Shown here: one piece after another, positions 16,788 to 25,462 of the stretch
Numbering within the stretch: position 1 is the stretch's first letter
Layout: each line of letters opens with the position of its first letter
DNA from: Gammaproteobacteria bacterium
Lineage (GTDB): Bacteria > Pseudomonadota > Gammaproteobacteria > Pseudomonadales > Azotimanducaceae
DNA: 64,000 nucleotides
Assembly: GCA_028821405.1 (NCBI GenBank)
Contig: JAPPGK010000027.1
Coordinates: forward strand, 41,084-105,083
Reading direction: 5' to 3'
Translations under genes and position numbers: made by a program
The notes under the pieces: generated by a model
The model's database searches: none
What the model saw: only the letters and a program-made list of their open reading frames with translations
Told to the model about the DNA's origin: nothing

Positions 16788-19328
16788 ATGCCGGACCCGC
16801 GCAAGAACGCCGATCAGGAGTACGCCGAAAGACGAGCGCTGGCGCGGGCGTTGCCGATCATGGGCGACGGCCCGGTGCCGCGGGATCGGGATCTGACCGT
16901 AGCCGACGATCGCGACAACCTCGTGTCGATCATCAGGCTGTTCCTGCGCTCGTGGCCGTACATCAAGCCGCAGTTCTTCGGCCACTGGCTGTCCACCGGC
17001 GGTCGGCAGGCTACGGCGAAGGGGGCGACCGGTGAAACTGGCGACGGTTATTCCCACACGTACCTGCCATTCCTGGTCACCGCGCTGGCAGTGGGCGGAT
17101 CGATCTACTACGACGTCCTCCCAGCCAACTCCGAACGACACGTCCTCTACCCGCTGGCCGTCTACGCCTGCGTTGCGGGCCTTGCCGTGTGGAGTTGGAT
17201 CATCGCCTTCAGCGGCAGCCCTAGGCTTCGCGTCATCGGCACGATCGCGGCGCTCCTGCTCGCCGCCTACGGCAACGTGGTCGTCGCCCCCGCTGCCATG
17301 CCGGAGTTCGCCGCCAGCAAGTGGATCGCGTGGGTGACGGGAGCGTGCGCGTTCGGCTGGCTGGTGCAGTTTCGCTACGGCAACGCCCGGCTCGACGTGC
17401 GCGTCCGCGCCTCGACGCACCTCGTGTACTACTTTTTCATGGTCTACCTGCACAAGCTGATCAGTTTGGGCGTAGGGCTTGTGCTCGCCGATCTGCTATT
17501 CCAGTCGATCCTGCAGGCGGACCCGGTGATCCCCCTGCTCGCGGACGCCCTCGGCCGGGGTGAGTTGGCGCGGGGCATCCTGGAGGGAACCCTATCCGCC
17601 GAGGAGCGGTTCTTCTTCCAGTGGGTCTACGTCGGAATCAGCGTGACGTTGATCGTCGCCTTGACGCCGCTGCGCATCATGATCGGCGGCGGGGAGTACT
17701 CGTGGATCATGTATGGCACGGGTGCGGGCTGGTACAGGATCTGGATCCTGCAGCGCATCAACCAGGACCTGCGCACGGCGCTCATTGAACGTTGGCACAC
17801 GCTGTCGCTCCGCTACCACAGCGACCACCGGACCGGCGACTCGATCTTCCGCATCTACCAAGACAGCGCCCAGGTGACATCTGTCATCGACAGCCTGCTC
17901 GGTATCTTGATGCTCATCTTCAGCTACGCCACTGGCATCTTCCTGTTGTCGCTCCTAAGTCCCTGGATCGGACTCATCATGCTGAGTGTCGTGGTGCCGA
18001 CGCTGGCCTGGGCGAAGTGGGCCATGCCGCGCATGCGTACCAAGGCGCTGGCGGCGAGGGCGGCGACTTCCGACGTGACGTCCCGCCTCCAGGAGTCGTT
18101 CAGCGCCATCCGGCTGATCAAGGCGTACGGGGCGGAGGACCGCATCCAGAAGCGGCTCGAGGAAGACTCGGTGATCCTGTTCAACACCGCCTACCGGGTC
18201 CGGGTGCTGATGGCGCTGGTCGGCATCATCACCTTCAGCATCGTTGCGGGGGCCATGCTCGCCAGCGAATACCTGGTCGCTCGGTGGGCCTACCTGGGGG
18301 TTCCCACCTTCTCCGTCGAGCTGATCGCCTTCGTGGGCCTGAGTTTCGTGATCTGGAATCTCACCGCCCATCAGTGGTCGCGGGACGAATTCCAGGGTGC
18401 CGCCGCCGGCATCCGCTGGGGCATGCAGAATTGGATGGCCGCCCAGGACATCGCCATGGGGCTCAAACGCGTATTTGACATCCTGGATCTCGAGCCCGAT
18501 GTCGTGGATGCCGAAGACGCCGTGCCCCTGACCCGCTTTCAGCGGGAAGTGCGGTTCGACAACGTGACCTTCGCCTACGAGCCGGAGCGCCCCGTGCTCG
18601 ACGGCGCCAGTTTCGCCGCCGAAAGCGGCACCATCACGGCCATCGTGGGCCCCACGGGTTCCGGCAAGAGCACGCTGATGGGGCTACTGCTGCGTCTTTA
18701 CGATCCCGGGGCCGGGGCGGTGTCCATCGACGGCATCGACCTGCGCGGTTACACGGTGGCTTCGGTGCGCGGCAACATCGCCATCGCGCTGCAGGAGAAT
18801 GTCCTGTTTGCGATGTCGGTGCGCGACAACATCCGCTACGCCGCCCCAGGCGCGGATGAGGCCCAGGTCCGCGAAGCCATCCGGATCGCCTGCATGGAGG
18901 ACTACGTGGACGCCTTGCCGGACGGTCTGGACACCGTCCTCGGCGACCGCGGCGGCCGCATCTCGACGGGCCAGCGCCAGCGACTATCGATCGCCCGCGC
19001 CGTGGTGCGGAACACGCCCTTGCTGATCCTCGACGAACCCACGGCAGCGCTTGACGCGTCAACCGAAAACCGGGTCATGACGAACCTCTCGGCGTGGGCG
19101 GCCGGCCGAACGGGCACCGGGGACGGGGCGGACAAGCGGGCCATCTTCCTCATCACCCACCGCATCTCGACCATTCGGCGTGCCGACAACATCCTCTATC
19201 TCGACGACGGCCGCATCATCGAGAACGGCGACCACAATGCCTTGATGGCTCTCGAAGGCGGTCGCTACCGGGCCTTCGTCGAAGCGGAGTCGAATCTTTC
19301 CCGGGCGACGGGGGACGCCGGCTCGTGA
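16788..19328 (+). CDS. ABC exporter half-transporter with extra N-terminal membrane domain (pair A, subunit 1)
   Basis: This 846-residue membrane protein combines a transmembrane domain and an ATPase, as in MsbA/BmrCD-type exporters. The ATPase has Walker A GPTGSGKST, signature STGQRQR, Walker B LLILDEPTAALD with the catalytic Glu, and switch His in ITHRIS. It is about 180 residues longer than its paralogue at 35479-37470. The extra length lies at residues about 75-210 and holds about four added hydrophobic helices (92-109, 118-140, 147-167, 177-195). From about residue 340 (LRYHSDHRTGDSIFRIYQDS) onward the two align closely. Its stop overlaps the start of subunit 2 as GTGA, so the two probably form a heterodimer. 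Substrate unknown; lipid, glycan or peptide are all possible. Confidence 0.9.
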   Translation: MPDPRKNADQEYAERRALARALPIMGDGPVPRDRDLTVADDRDNLVSIIRLFLRSWPYIKPQFFGHWLSTGGRQATAKGATGETGDGYSHTYLPFLVTALAVGGSIYYDVLPANSERHVLYPLAVYACVAGLAVWSWIIAFSGSPRLRVIGTIAALLLAAYGNVVVAPAAMPEFAASKWIAWVTGACAFGWLVQFRYGNARLDVRVRASTHLVYYFFMVYLHKLISLGVGLVLADLLFQSILQADPVIPLLADALGRGELARGILEGTLSAEERFFFQWVYVGISVTLIVALTPLRIMIGGGEYSWIMYGTGAGWYRIWILQRINQDLRTALIERWHTLSLRYHSDHRTGDSIFRIYQDSAQVTSVIDSLLGILMLIFSYATGIFLLSLLSPWIGLIMLSVVVPTLAWAKWAMPRMRTKALAARAATSDVTSRLQESFSAIRLIKAYGAEDRIQKRLEEDSVILFNTAYRVRVLMALVGIITFSIVAGAMLASEYLVARWAYLGVPTFSVELIAFVGLSFVIWNLTAHQWSRDEFQGAAAGIRWGMQNWMAAQDIAMGLKRVFDILDLEPDVVDAEDAVPLTRFQREVRFDNVTFAYEPERPVLDGASFAAESGTITAIVGPTGSGKSTLMGLLLRLYDPGAGAVSIDGIDLRGYTVASVRGNIAIALQENVLFAMSVRDNIRYAAPGADEAQVREAIRIACMEDYVDALPDGLDTVLGDRGGRISTGQRQRLSIARAVVRNTPLLILDEPTAALDASTENRVMTNLSAWAAGRTGTGDGADKRAIFLITHRISTIRRADNILYLDDGRIIENGDHNALMALEGGRYRAFVEAESNLSRATGDAGS

Positions 19329-21379
19329 CGGACGCTGTAAATCCCAGATCCACGCTGCGCGAACGCGAGGCCGAACTCGACCGGCGCGCCAGCCTCATCG
19401 ACACGCACACCGACATGAGCTTCGGCGAGACGCTCGAGGTCGCGGCGCGGGGGATGTTCCTCGCCCGTCACTTCCTCGGCCGCTTCGTCCTCAAGCTCAC
19501 GCTGATGTTCTTCGCCATCGCCGTGCCGGTGGTGATGCTCCCCTGGCCCATCAAGATCATCATCGATCACGTGGTGCTCGGCACACCTATCGAGGAGGCG
19601 ACCGGCTATCCGCCCATCTGGCGTCCCTTCCTCGATGCGCTCGCGGGATCCGGACCGCTCGAAGTGCTCGTCGCGGTCATGGTCGTTCTCGCGCTGTTCG
19701 TCCTCTTGATCGGCGGCTACGCCCAGGGCGACAACGCCCGGGACGAGACGGAGGGGAACCTGGCGGAGGGCCACGACACCGCCACCAAGGTCGAAAACAG
19801 CCTGCACGGTGCCCACAGCTACGTCGGCGGAATCTACGGCTACATCGACTTCAAGATCAACACGCGCCTCACCCAGTCGGTCAACCACTACTTCCGCGCC
19901 CGGTTGTTCGAGCGGATCAAGGCATTGCCGATGACGACCCTGGAGGAACAGCGCATCGGCGACAGCGTCTACCGCGTCATGTACGACGCGCCGGCCATCA
20001 ACCAGGGTTTCTACGGCACCTGGTATGCCATCGTGATGGCGATGGCGGTCATGTTCATGGCCATCGGCACGTTCATGAGCGCCTACCCCGAATCGCCGGG
20101 TTTCATTCTCCTCCTCGCCTGCGTGTTCCCGTGCATCTTCTTCCTGTCCGTGGGCTTCTCGCGCATGGCGCGACGGCGCGCCCAGTCATCGCGGGCGGCG
20201 GGCGCCATCACCACCAGCACCATCGAGGAGGGCATGGACAACATCCTCGCAGTGCAGAGTCTCGGGGGCAACCGCAAGGAGAAGGAGCGATTCGGCGAGG
20301 ACAGCGACGAGTCGTTCAAGCGCTACCGCGGCTACGTCTGGGTGGGCATCACGGTGGGCCAACTGGTCGAGATCGGCTACTACCTGATCGTCATGGGCTC
20401 CGTCGTGTACGCCTCCACGCAGGTGATCAACGGCGTGATGTCCCCGGGCGACTACGGGGCGCTGTTGTTCTACTTCAAATGGATCCGGGGGCCCGCGCGC
20501 AGCATGGGCCTGACATGGGTGCACCTCCAGTACCACGCGGCGGGTATGCGACGCGTATTCGCCATCATCGACATGCCCGGCGAGGAGGATCTGGGCAGCA
20601 GGGCACTGCCTCGAATCGAGCGCGGCGTCGAGTTCCGCGACGTGGGATTCGTCTATCCCGATGGCCGCCGGGCGCTTACCGGAATCAACCTCGATGCGTC
20701 CATCGGTCAGATCCTCGCCGTCGCGGGACCCACCGGGGCGGGCAAGACCACGCTCGCGAGCCTAATCCCGCGCTACCGTATCGCCAGCGAGGGCGAGGTG
20801 CTAATCGACGGCGTCAACGCCAACGACGCGACGCTCGAGAGCCTGCGCGGGCAGGTGACCTACGTTTTCCAGGAGACCCAGCTATTCTCGGACTCCATCG
20901 CCGACAACATCCGCTTCGGCAAACCGGACGCGAGCGCGGAAGAGGTCGAACGGGTCGCGCGCATCGCTGGCGCCCACGACTTCATCGCCGCCTTGCCCGA
21001 GGGCTACGACACTAGGCTCGGCACCAGCATGAGCAAGCTCTCGGTCGGCCAGAAACAGCGCCTTGCGATCGCCCGGGGCCTCCTGCGCGACTCACGCATC
21101 CTGATCCTCGACGAACCGACCTCCGCCCTCGATCCGGAAACCGAGGAATACCTCGTGCAGTCGCTAAAGGAGGCGGCCCGGGACCGGTTGGTGATCATCA
21201 TCGCGCACCGGCTGTCCACCATCGCCTGCGCGGACAAGGTCGTGTTCGTCGAGGACGGTCGACTGCGCGAGTCCGGTAGCCATGAAGAGCTGATGGCGTT
21301 GCCGGATGGTCACTACCGTCGCTTTGTGGAGTTGCAGACGATGTCTGTATGGGATCAGACTAGCGTCAGGCCGAGATGA
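19325..21379 (+). CDS. ABC exporter half-transporter (pair A, subunit 2)
   Basis: This 684-residue protein is the likely partner of the preceding half-transporter. Walker A is GPTGAGKTT, the Q-loop FQETQLFSDSI, the signature LSVGQKQR, Walker B LILDEPTSALD and the switch His IAHRLS; the catalytic Glu is present. The GTG start at 19325 overlaps the previous stop (GTGA). Between the second helix (about 110-135) and the conserved RLFERIKALPMTT coupling region there is an extended polar insert (DETEGNLAEGHDTATKVENS). The same place is enlarged in its paralogue at 33425-35482. The stop overlaps the propeller gene start as ATGA, so all three are likely one translationally coupled unit. Confidence 0.9.
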   Translation: MTDAVNPRSTLREREAELDRRASLIDTHTDMSFGETLEVAARGMFLARHFLGRFVLKLTLMFFAIAVPVVMLPWPIKIIIDHVVLGTPIEEATGYPPIWRPFLDALAGSGPLEVLVAVMVVLALFVLLIGGYAQGDNARDETEGNLAEGHDTATKVENSLHGAHSYVGGIYGYIDFKINTRLTQSVNHYFRARLFERIKALPMTTLEEQRIGDSVYRVMYDAPAINQGFYGTWYAIVMAMAVMFMAIGTFMSAYPESPGFILLLACVFPCIFFLSVGFSRMARRRAQSSRAAGAITTSTIEEGMDNILAVQSLGGNRKEKERFGEDSDESFKRYRGYVWVGITVGQLVEIGYYLIVMGSVVYASTQVINGVMSPGDYGALLFYFKWIRGPARSMGLTWVHLQYHAAGMRRVFAIIDMPGEEDLGSRALPRIERGVEFRDVGFVYPDGRRALTGINLDASIGQILAVAGPTGAGKTTLASLIPRYRIASEGEVLIDGVNANDATLESLRGQVTYVFQETQLFSDSIADNIRFGKPDASAEEVERVARIAGAHDFIAALPEGYDTRLGTSMSKLSVGQKQRLAIARGLLRDSRILILDEPTSALDPETEEYLVQSLKEAARDRLVIIIAHRLSTIACADKVVFVEDGRLRESGSHEELMALPDGHYRRFVELQTMSVWDQTSVRPR

Positions 21380-22953
21380 CTATTTCCTACAACGGTATCC
21401 CGTTGCCTGGCGAGTGGCCGCCTAGTCACATTGACGTCGGCGACGAGCCGTTGCCGGTTCCCTACCTGTCGAGTCCGCCGGCGGTCATTCCCGTGGATGT
21501 GGGCCGGCAGTTGTTCGTCGACGATTTCCTGATTGAGTCCACGACGCTGGAACGCATCTACCACGCCGCCAAGGTCCACGACGCCGCGCCGGTGCTATCG
21601 CCGGAGACCGAGTTGGAACTGAACCGCGGCCAATGCCCCGTGGCGGCGCCGTTCAACGACGGCGCCTGGTACGACCCGGCGGACGGCACCTTCAAGCTCT
21701 TCTACCAGGCCGGTTGGTACGACGGCGCGGCACTGGCAACGAGCGACGACGGCATCAACTGGCGACGCCCGAAACTAGACGCCGTCCCAGGCACGAATGC
21801 CGTGATCCCCCGCCCGCCGGAACATCTTCGAGACGGCGCGATGGTCTGGCTGGACCACAACGCCGCACCGGAAGAACGCTTCAAGATGTTCGTCTATTGG
21901 CGCTGGATCGGGCGGCGCCAGGGCGGCAAGGTCTACACCTCGCCAGACGGTATTCGCTGGGCGGAACGCGGGATGACCTCGCCCAGCGGCGACAACACCA
22001 CGTTTTTCCACAACCCGTTTCGGCGCAAATTCGTGTTCAGCATCCGCCATAAATGGCAACGGCGCGCCCGGTCCTACCACGAACACGACGAATTCCTGCG
22101 CGCGTCCCGCTGGCGCGATAGCGACCCCGTTCGCTGGGCTCGCGCCGACCGCCTCGACCGGCCGGATCCGCTTGTCGGCATTGCGCCGCAACTCTACGAC
22201 CTCAATGCCGTGGCCTACGAAAGTCTCCTGTTGGGCGCGTTCGCGATATTCCACGGGCCCGAGAACGACCGCGCCGCGCAGTTGGGCCGACCTAAGATCA
22301 ACGACCTGCAACTGGCCTACAGCCGCGACGGGTTCCATTGGCATCGACCCCACCGGGAAGCCTTCATCGGCGCTAGCCGCCGGTGGGGAAGCTGGAACTA
22401 CGGCTATATCCACGCGGCGGGTGGTGTCTGCCTAGTGGTTGGCGACGAACTGTGGTTCTACTACGGCGCGTTTTCCGGTCAGGGCTCCATTTTCAAGCCC
22501 GGCGAATTTGGGGACTACCCCCACGACAACGCCATGTACGCCGGCGGGCACACGGGTCTTGCGACCTTGCGCCGCGACGGTTTCGCGTCCATGGAAACGG
22601 ACGGCGAGGGCGAACTGGTGACGCGCCCGCTGAAGTTCTCCGGCAAACGCCTGTTCGTGAACCTCGACGCAGCCAGCGGCGAACTCCAGGTCGAGGTTAC
22701 TGATCGGCGCGGCATCACTATCGAGCCGTTTTCGCTCACCAATTGCCAAGCTGTACGTGGCGACAGCACCCGCGAAATCGTTGCGTGGAACGGCGGTGAC
22801 TTGGCGGCGCTTGCCGGGCGCGAGGTTCGGTTTCGTTTCCGTTTGCGTCACGGCAAGTTGTACGCCTTCTGGGTGAGTCCGTCGGATCGCGGCGTTAGCC
22901 GGGGTTTCGTCGCCGCCGGCGGTCCGGGCTTTTCGGGTTCGGTGGACGAATAA
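21376..22953 (+). CDS. Five-bladed beta-propeller protein, glycoside-hydrolase-like (GH32/43/68 fold)
   Basis: This 525-residue protein has the repeated blade signatures of GH43/GH32-type propellers: VDVGRQLFVDDFLIE near residue 40, AWYDPADGTFKLFYQAGW near 95 and YTSPDGIRWAERG near 195. Proteins of this type in planctomycetes and relatives are annotated as putative glycosyl hydrolases of unproven activity. A C-terminal beta domain (about 410-525) resembles an accessory carbohydrate-binding fold. No signal peptide is visible, so it should be cytosolic. Its ATG overlaps the exporter stop by 4 bp, which ties a likely sugar-acting protein to the ABC pair. Catalytic acids cannot be assigned with confidence. 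Confidence 0.72.
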   Translation: MTISYNGIPLPGEWPPSHIDVGDEPLPVPYLSSPPAVIPVDVGRQLFVDDFLIESTTLERIYHAAKVHDAAPVLSPETELELNRGQCPVAAPFNDGAWYDPADGTFKLFYQAGWYDGAALATSDDGINWRRPKLDAVPGTNAVIPRPPEHLRDGAMVWLDHNAAPEERFKMFVYWRWIGRRQGGKVYTSPDGIRWAERGMTSPSGDNTTFFHNPFRRKFVFSIRHKWQRRARSYHEHDEFLRASRWRDSDPVRWARADRLDRPDPLVGIAPQLYDLNAVAYESLLLGAFAIFHGPENDRAAQLGRPKINDLQLAYSRDGFHWHRPHREAFIGASRRWGSWNYGYIHAAGGVCLVVGDELWFYYGAFSGQGSIFKPGEFGDYPHDNAMYAGGHTGLATLRRDGFASMETDGEGELVTRPLKFSGKRLFVNLDAASGELQVEVTDRRGITIEPFSLTNCQAVRGDSTREIVAWNGGDLAALAGREVRFRFRLRHGKLYAFWVSPSDRGVSRGFVAAGGPGFSGSVDE

Positions 22954-23005
22954 TCGCCCGACCGGCCATGCGACCGCGAAAGGGTCATCGGCACGTAGAC
23001 GGCCA

Positions 23006-23263
23006 TCACCGAAGAACCAGACGCTGAAGGTGAGCGTCCGGCGGTGGCCGTTGGTCCGGCCATTCCTTCTCCGTCAAGCGATCCAGCGCTCCCCGTAAAC
23101 GATTTGAGCCAGTCGCCGTCGATGGCGACCTCGGGGATGAGAAATCCGTCTCGACCAGCGCTGCCAACTCGTCGGGCGTTGCCCAGACGGCCACGTCGCG
23201 CTGCAAGGGCTCGCCGCCCAGGTGGTCCTTGAGCACGTGGTAGCTGATGCGGTGCATCGTCAT
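23006..23263 (-). pseudogene. Possible decayed small gene
   Basis: This minus-strand frame encodes 85 residues from ATG at 23263. The first half (MTMHRISYHVLKDHLGGEPL, then DVAVWATPDELAALVETD) reads like a folded protein, and so does the end (LTEKEWPDQRPP). In the middle, however, the neighbouring frame reads better (FLIPEVAIDGDWLKS), suggesting two compensating indels or a decayed gene. I recognise no family. The rest of 22954-23335, between the propeller and FG-GAP genes, holds nothing else I can name apart from the FG-GAP promoter that must lie there. Confidence 0.3.
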
Positions 23264-23335
23264 CTTCACCGCATGGCAGCACACCGTTTCCGTGGCTATG
23301 ATGGGGCCACTCGTCTGCATCGAAGCGAGGACGCG

Positions 23336-23974
23336 ATGAGCCGTCTGAAGCGGCTCTGCAGGTTCGTGTGGCTGCCCTTTCTCGCCTTTGGGTGTGGCGG
23401 GGGCGGCGGATCGAGTTCGCCAACCGTGGCGCCCGTGGGTCCGGTCTTGCCGCCACCCGAACCTTTGGAAACCGCGCTGACCTTCGAACTGGACACGGCA
23501 ACGTCCTTTTCCCGGTCGTTTGGTGGCAACACTCCTGTGACCAGCTTCGATATTGATCCCGAACTGTTTGGGGGCGGCTTCGCAGCCGCGGACGTCGATC
23601 CCGATGGCGACGTGGACTTCTACGTGGTCGGCGGCAACACCATGCCGAACCACTTCTACCGTAACCGGGGCGATGGCACGTTCGAGGAAGTCGGTACCGA
23701 ACTGGGACTGGACCTCGTGCATTGGGGCAGCGGTCCGGCGTTCGGGGACATCGACGGCGACGGCGATCTCGACCTGTTCGTGGGTGCTGTCGTGGTCGAT
23801 CCCCCCCATGTGTTCGAGAACCGCCTCGACGAATCCGGCCGATTCGTCGATGTGACCGACGAGTCCGGTATCCGCTTGAGCGCGCGCAACACCGTCTCCG
23901 CGACGTTCTTCGACGACGACCAGGACGGTTGCGTCGAACTGGCGGAACGGCACTTCGCGGGCGAGGTCGACTGA
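23336..23974 (+). CDS. Truncated FG-GAP (VCBS) repeat lipoprotein
   Basis: This 212-residue protein has a lipoprotein signal (lipobox AFGC) and two calcium-loop FG-GAP repeats (DVDPDGDVDFYVVGG and DIDGDGDLDLFVGA). It aligns along its length with residues about 50-210 of the 1,244-residue fusion at 28006-31740, for example NHFYRNRGDGTFEEVG against NHLYRNQGDGTFVEVA. It stops at the third calcium loop (DDDQDGCVELAERHF), where the paralogue continues for more than 1,000 residues. Its TGA overlaps the sulfatase ATG by one base (TGATG). It looks like the front end of a once longer gene that has lost its 3' part. GAGG lies upstream of the ATG, so it may still be translated. Confidence 0.7.
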   Translation: MSRLKRLCRFVWLPFLAFGCGGGGGSSSPTVAPVGPVLPPPEPLETALTFELDTATSFSRSFGGNTPVTSFDIDPELFGGGFAAADVDPDGDVDFYVVGGNTMPNHFYRNRGDGTFEEVGTELGLDLVHWGSGPAFGDIDGDGDLDLFVGAVVVDPPHVFENRLDESGRFVDVTDESGIRLSARNTVSATFFDDDQDGCVELAERHFAGEVD

Positions 23975-25401
23975 TGCCAGCGAACATCCTGCTGATCCTG
24001 ATCGACGATCTCGGCTGGACGGATCTCGCCTGCTACGGCAGCGCCTTCTACGACACGCCGAGTCTCGACCGCCTGGCCAGCGAGGGGATGCTCTTCACGG
24101 ACGCGTACTCGTCCTGCCCGGTGTGCTCGCCCACCCGGGCCAGCATCATGAGCGGCAAGTATCCGGCGCGGGTGGGCGTGACCCAGTACATCCCCGGTCA
24201 TGCCATCGGCCGGTTGCAGGACGTCCCGTACTTCCACGGCCTGCCGATCAGCGAGTACAGCATTGCCCGCGCGTTGGGAGACGGCGGCTACCAGACCTGG
24301 CACGTGGGCAAGTGGCACCTCGGTGGCGCCCGAACCACCCCGGAGCGGCACGGCTTCGACGTGAATATCGCCGGTCTCGGCTGGGGAATGCCCCAAAACG
24401 GTTATTTCAGTCCCTATGGCATGGCGAACCTACCCGACGGCGAAGAGGGCGAGTACCTGACCGACCGCCTGACCGACGAAGCAATCCGACTGATCGAAGC
24501 CCGGGACTCAAGCCGGCCGTTCTTCCTGAACCTCGCGCACTACGCGGTGCACATCCCCATCCAGCCGCCGCCGGGGCTCGTCGACAAGTACCGCCAACGG
24601 GCCGTCGACATGGGCCTCGACAAGCAGGATGTCATCGTCGAAGGCGAACCGTTCGGTTGCGAGCACTTGCACGGCGAACGGGTGTTGAGGCGCATCCGAC
24701 AAAGCGATGCGGCCTACGCTGCCATGGTGGAGAATCTCGATGCCAACATCGGCCGGGTGCTGACCTGCCTAGACGAGCAGGATCTCGGCGACGACACGCT
24801 CGTACTCTTCACATCGGACAACGGCGGACTCGCGACATCGAACCGCCGCGAAGGCGTTCCTACCAGCAACGCCCCGCTTGCCGAGGGCAAGGGCTGGATG
24901 TACGAAGGCGGCACCCGCATCTGCCAGATCGCCCGCCTGCCCGGCATCGTCGAACCCGGGAGCGTTTGTCGGGTCCCGGTAACCAGCACGGATCTATATC
25001 CGACCTTTCTGGACATTGCTGATTGTCCCCGGCGACCGGACCAGCACCGCGACGGCGTCAGCCTGTTGCCCCTGTTCCAGGGAGAATCCAAGCTCGCCCG
25101 GGACGCCATCTTCTGGCACTACCCGCACTACGCCAACCAGGGCGGACGACCCGCCGGCGCGGTACGACGGGGCGACTGGAAGCTGATCCAGCACTTCGAG
25201 GACGACCGGCTGGAACTCTTCAACCTCCGCGACGACGAGAGCGAAACCACGGACTTGGCATCCGCGCATCCGGGCGTCGTCCAGGAACTGCACGGGCTGC
25301 TCTGGGACTGGCAGCAGGAGATCGAAGCGCTGATCCCCAAGCCGAATCCGAACTACCGGCCGTCCCCACTCGAACCGGGGATCGATCCGGCTGAGGTCTA
25401 G
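23974..25401 (+). CDS. Sulfatase (formylglycine-dependent, Cys type)
   Basis: This 475-residue sulfatase hydrolyses sulfate esters. Its N-terminus NILLILIDDLGWTDLACYG supplies the metal-binding Asp pair. The sulfatase signature is CSPTRASIMSG, whose Cys is converted to formylglycine by a maturase not seen here. KWHLGG and FTSDNGG are further active-site blocks. No signal peptide is visible: the ATG at 23974 has a good ribosome-binding site (GAGG seven bases upstream), and upstream sequence belongs to another gene. The enzyme therefore seems cytosolic, unless its signal was lost in the deletion suggested for the upstream gene. Likely substrates are sulfated sugars taken up as oligomers. Confidence 0.93.
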   Translation: MPANILLILIDDLGWTDLACYGSAFYDTPSLDRLASEGMLFTDAYSSCPVCSPTRASIMSGKYPARVGVTQYIPGHAIGRLQDVPYFHGLPISEYSIARALGDGGYQTWHVGKWHLGGARTTPERHGFDVNIAGLGWGMPQNGYFSPYGMANLPDGEEGEYLTDRLTDEAIRLIEARDSSRPFFLNLAHYAVHIPIQPPPGLVDKYRQRAVDMGLDKQDVIVEGEPFGCEHLHGERVLRRIRQSDAAYAAMVENLDANIGRVLTCLDEQDLGDDTLVLFTSDNGGLATSNRREGVPTSNAPLAEGKGWMYEGGTRICQIARLPGIVEPGSVCRVPVTSTDLYPTFLDIADCPRRPDQHRDGVSLLPLFQGESKLARDAIFWHYPHYANQGGRPAGAVRRGDWKLIQHFEDDRLELFNLRDDESETTDLASAHPGVVQELHGLLWDWQQEIEALIPKPNPNYRPSPLEPGIDPAEV

Positions 25402-25462
25402 GGGTCCGGGGACGGAAAGCGGTTCGCGAGCCGACGGTTTCCCGACCGGCCCGCGAATGCGT

